DNA from: CAYXEN01 sp964464035
GTDB taxonomy: Bacteria; Krumholzibacteriota; Krumholzibacteriia; WVZY01
Length of the DNA: 7,636 nt
Direction: 5' to 3'
Assembly: GCA_964464035.1 (NCBI GenBank)
Contig: CAYXEN010000091.1
Coordinates: forward strand, 1 to 7,636
Under the pieces are notes generated by a model that was not told the DNA's origin, ran no database searches, and was given only the letters and a program-made list of their open reading frames with translations. Shown piece after piece: positions 6,452 through 7,636 of the stretch. Made by a program: the position numbers and the translations under genes. The number at the start of each line of letters is the position of its first letter. Position 1 is the stretch's first letter.

Positions 6452-7636
6452 TCAACCGCGGCGCCTGCCCGGGATCACGAACCCGAGCAGCAGAAAAAGG
6501 GAGAGGAGGATCACCGGCGTTTCCCCGTGCCTCGTGTAGAAGGTTTCCTCGTCGAACAGAGGGATCTCGGCGATTATGGTCCCCCTCTCGTTCAGCCCCA
6601 GCGATTCCCGCACCCGTCCGGCGGGATCGACTACCATCGATATTCCCGTGTTGGCGCTCCTCACCAAGGCCTTTCGGTTCTCCACCGCTCTCATGATGCT
6701 CATCTGAGCATGCTGGACCGGCCCCGGCGTATCGCCGAACCAGCCGTCGTTGGTGATGTTGACCAGAAACCCGGCGCCCGAGAGCACATGGCGCCTGGAA
6801 AGCTCCGGAAAGATGGACTCGAAACAGATGAGCGGACCGAAGGACGTGCCTTTCACCGGAACCGGCACGACGGCTCCTCCCGGCTGGAAGTTGGCCTGGC
6901 CGAAGTTTATGCGCCTGAGGAAATGAAATCTTCCGCTCAGCGGCAGAGCCTCGCCGAACGGCAACAGATGAACCTTGTCGTATTGCGACACGAGCCCCCT
7001 GTCCGGGGTGAACAACCCCGCGGAGTTGTAGATGTCTATCTCCCCCTTCGCCGTTTTCCTCGCGTCGAGAAAGCCTATGAATATCGGAACACCCACTTCA
7101 CCTGCCACGTTCTTGAGTCGGTTCTCATAGACGGATTCGTATCTTATGTAGACCGGTGCCGATGTCTCGGGGAACACTAGAAGATCGGGCGACATGGTGC
7201 CGGCCTGCCTGCTCATCGTCTCCATGACGTCGAATATGGAATCCGTGTACTCCGGATCCCACTTGATTCTCAGATCGATGTCCGGTTGAACCACAGCCAC
7301 CTTGAACAAGCGCACTGGTCTGGTGCCTTCGATTCTCTCCACGGCTCCTTTCCCCCAAATCTCGTTCACGATGATCAAGGCGACCGCCGTCGCTATGAAA
7401 ACGAGTCTCGAGGCGAGGCGCCTCTTGTGGGCGGCCGAAGCGAACAGCACGTTCACGACCGCGATGAAAAAACTCAGCCCGAAAAGCCCGAGCACGGATG
7501 CGAGCTGGATCGCGTTGGCGTGGTACGAAAGCGCATACCCGAGATCGCCCCAGGGAAAACCCAGTTCGCCCTTGGAGCGTCCGAGCTCGACCAGCGTCCA
7601 CAACCCGGGAGCCGCCGCAACCGCGCGTATCCATCT
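6452..7636 (-). CDS. lnt: Apolipoprotein N-acyltransferase, 5' end beyond the window
   Basis: Inner-membrane enzyme that adds the third acyl chain to the N-terminal Cys of lipoproteins, the last maturation step before Lol sorting. The frame is open to the right edge, giving 394 visible residues of a usual 500 or so; about 110 residues with the first membrane helices are missing. What remains: GFPWGDLGY and two hydrophobic helices (window residues about 40-92), then the nitrilase domain. The nitrilase triad is complete: Glu in FPETSAP (residue 157), Lys in YDKVHLLPFGE (221) and Cys in ICFES (271). Their spacing (64 and 50) is close to E. coli Lnt (68 and 52), and the two supporting Glu of PFGE and CFE are present. 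NDGWFGDTPGPVQH and MRAVENRK are also typical. A last hydrophobic helix precedes the basic C-terminus GRRRG. A TTG at 7603 is not the true start, since the coding similarity continues upstream. Confidence 0.95.
   Translation of the reverse strand, partial: RWIRAVAAAPGLWTLVELGRSKGELGFPWGDLGYALSYHANAIQLASVLGLFGLSFFIAVVNVLFASAAHKRRLASRLVFIATAVALIIVNEIWGKGAVERIEGTRPVRLFKVAVVQPDIDLRIKWDPEYTDSIFDVMETMSRQAGTMSPDLLVFPETSAPVYIRYESVYENRLKNVAGEVGVPIFIGFLDARKTAKGEIDIYNSAGLFTPDRGLVSQYDKVHLLPFGEALPLSGRFHFLRRINFGQANFQPGGAVVPVPVKGTSFGPLICFESIFPELSRRHVLSGAGFLVNITNDGWFGDTPGPVQHAQMSIMRAVENRKALVRSANTGISMVVDPAGRVRESLGLNERGTIIAEIPLFDEETFYTRHGETPVILLSLFLLLGFVIPGRRRG

Overview
The window is about 60% G+C and carries ordinary, tightly packed bacterial genes. 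An outer-membrane beta-barrel assembly (Omp85-family) gene and a lipoprotein N-acyltransferase gene (lnt) point to a diderm, Gram-negative organism. Shine-Dalgarno-like purine tracts sit before several genes. The chemotaxis pair implies a motile or chemosensing cell. I cannot place the phylum from sequence alone; an uncultivated, proteobacteria-like or deep-branching diderm lineage would fit.

Layout: a leftward block runs from about 4981 down to 58, in transcription order cheW, cheA, panD, a trans-sulfuration-family PLP enzyme, and an AlaX-type alanyl-tRNA editing protein. cheW and cheA are 1 nt apart. A 147-nt gap follows, with a GC-rich hairpin and a possible promoter. panD and the PLP gene then overlap by 4 bp (ATGA), and the AlaX gene follows within about 50 nt or overlaps by 8 bp if a TTG start is used. 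A divergent intergenic region of about 190 bp (4982-5172) separates cheW from a rightward single-POTRA Omp85-family gene (5173-6450). That gene converges, with 1 nt between stop codons, on a leftward lnt gene whose 5' end lies beyond the right edge.

Functionally there are three themes. CheA and CheW are the kinase and coupling protein of a chemosensory array; no receptor, CheY, CheR or CheB gene is in view. PanD makes beta-alanine for pantothenate and CoA, and is co-transcribed with a sulfur-amino-acid PLP lyase/synthase and a tRNA quality-control hydrolase; I see no shared pathway linking these three. The Omp85-family protein and Lnt both serve envelope biogenesis, but they are convergent and so not one operon.

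I found no mobile element, CRISPR array, tRNA/rRNA or defence system, and no convincing undescribed system. The points most worth a second look are a nine-C tract exactly in the spacer of a candidate panD promoter, an AlaX protein that stops just inside its C-terminal DHHA1 region, and a non-canonical N-box residue in CheA.
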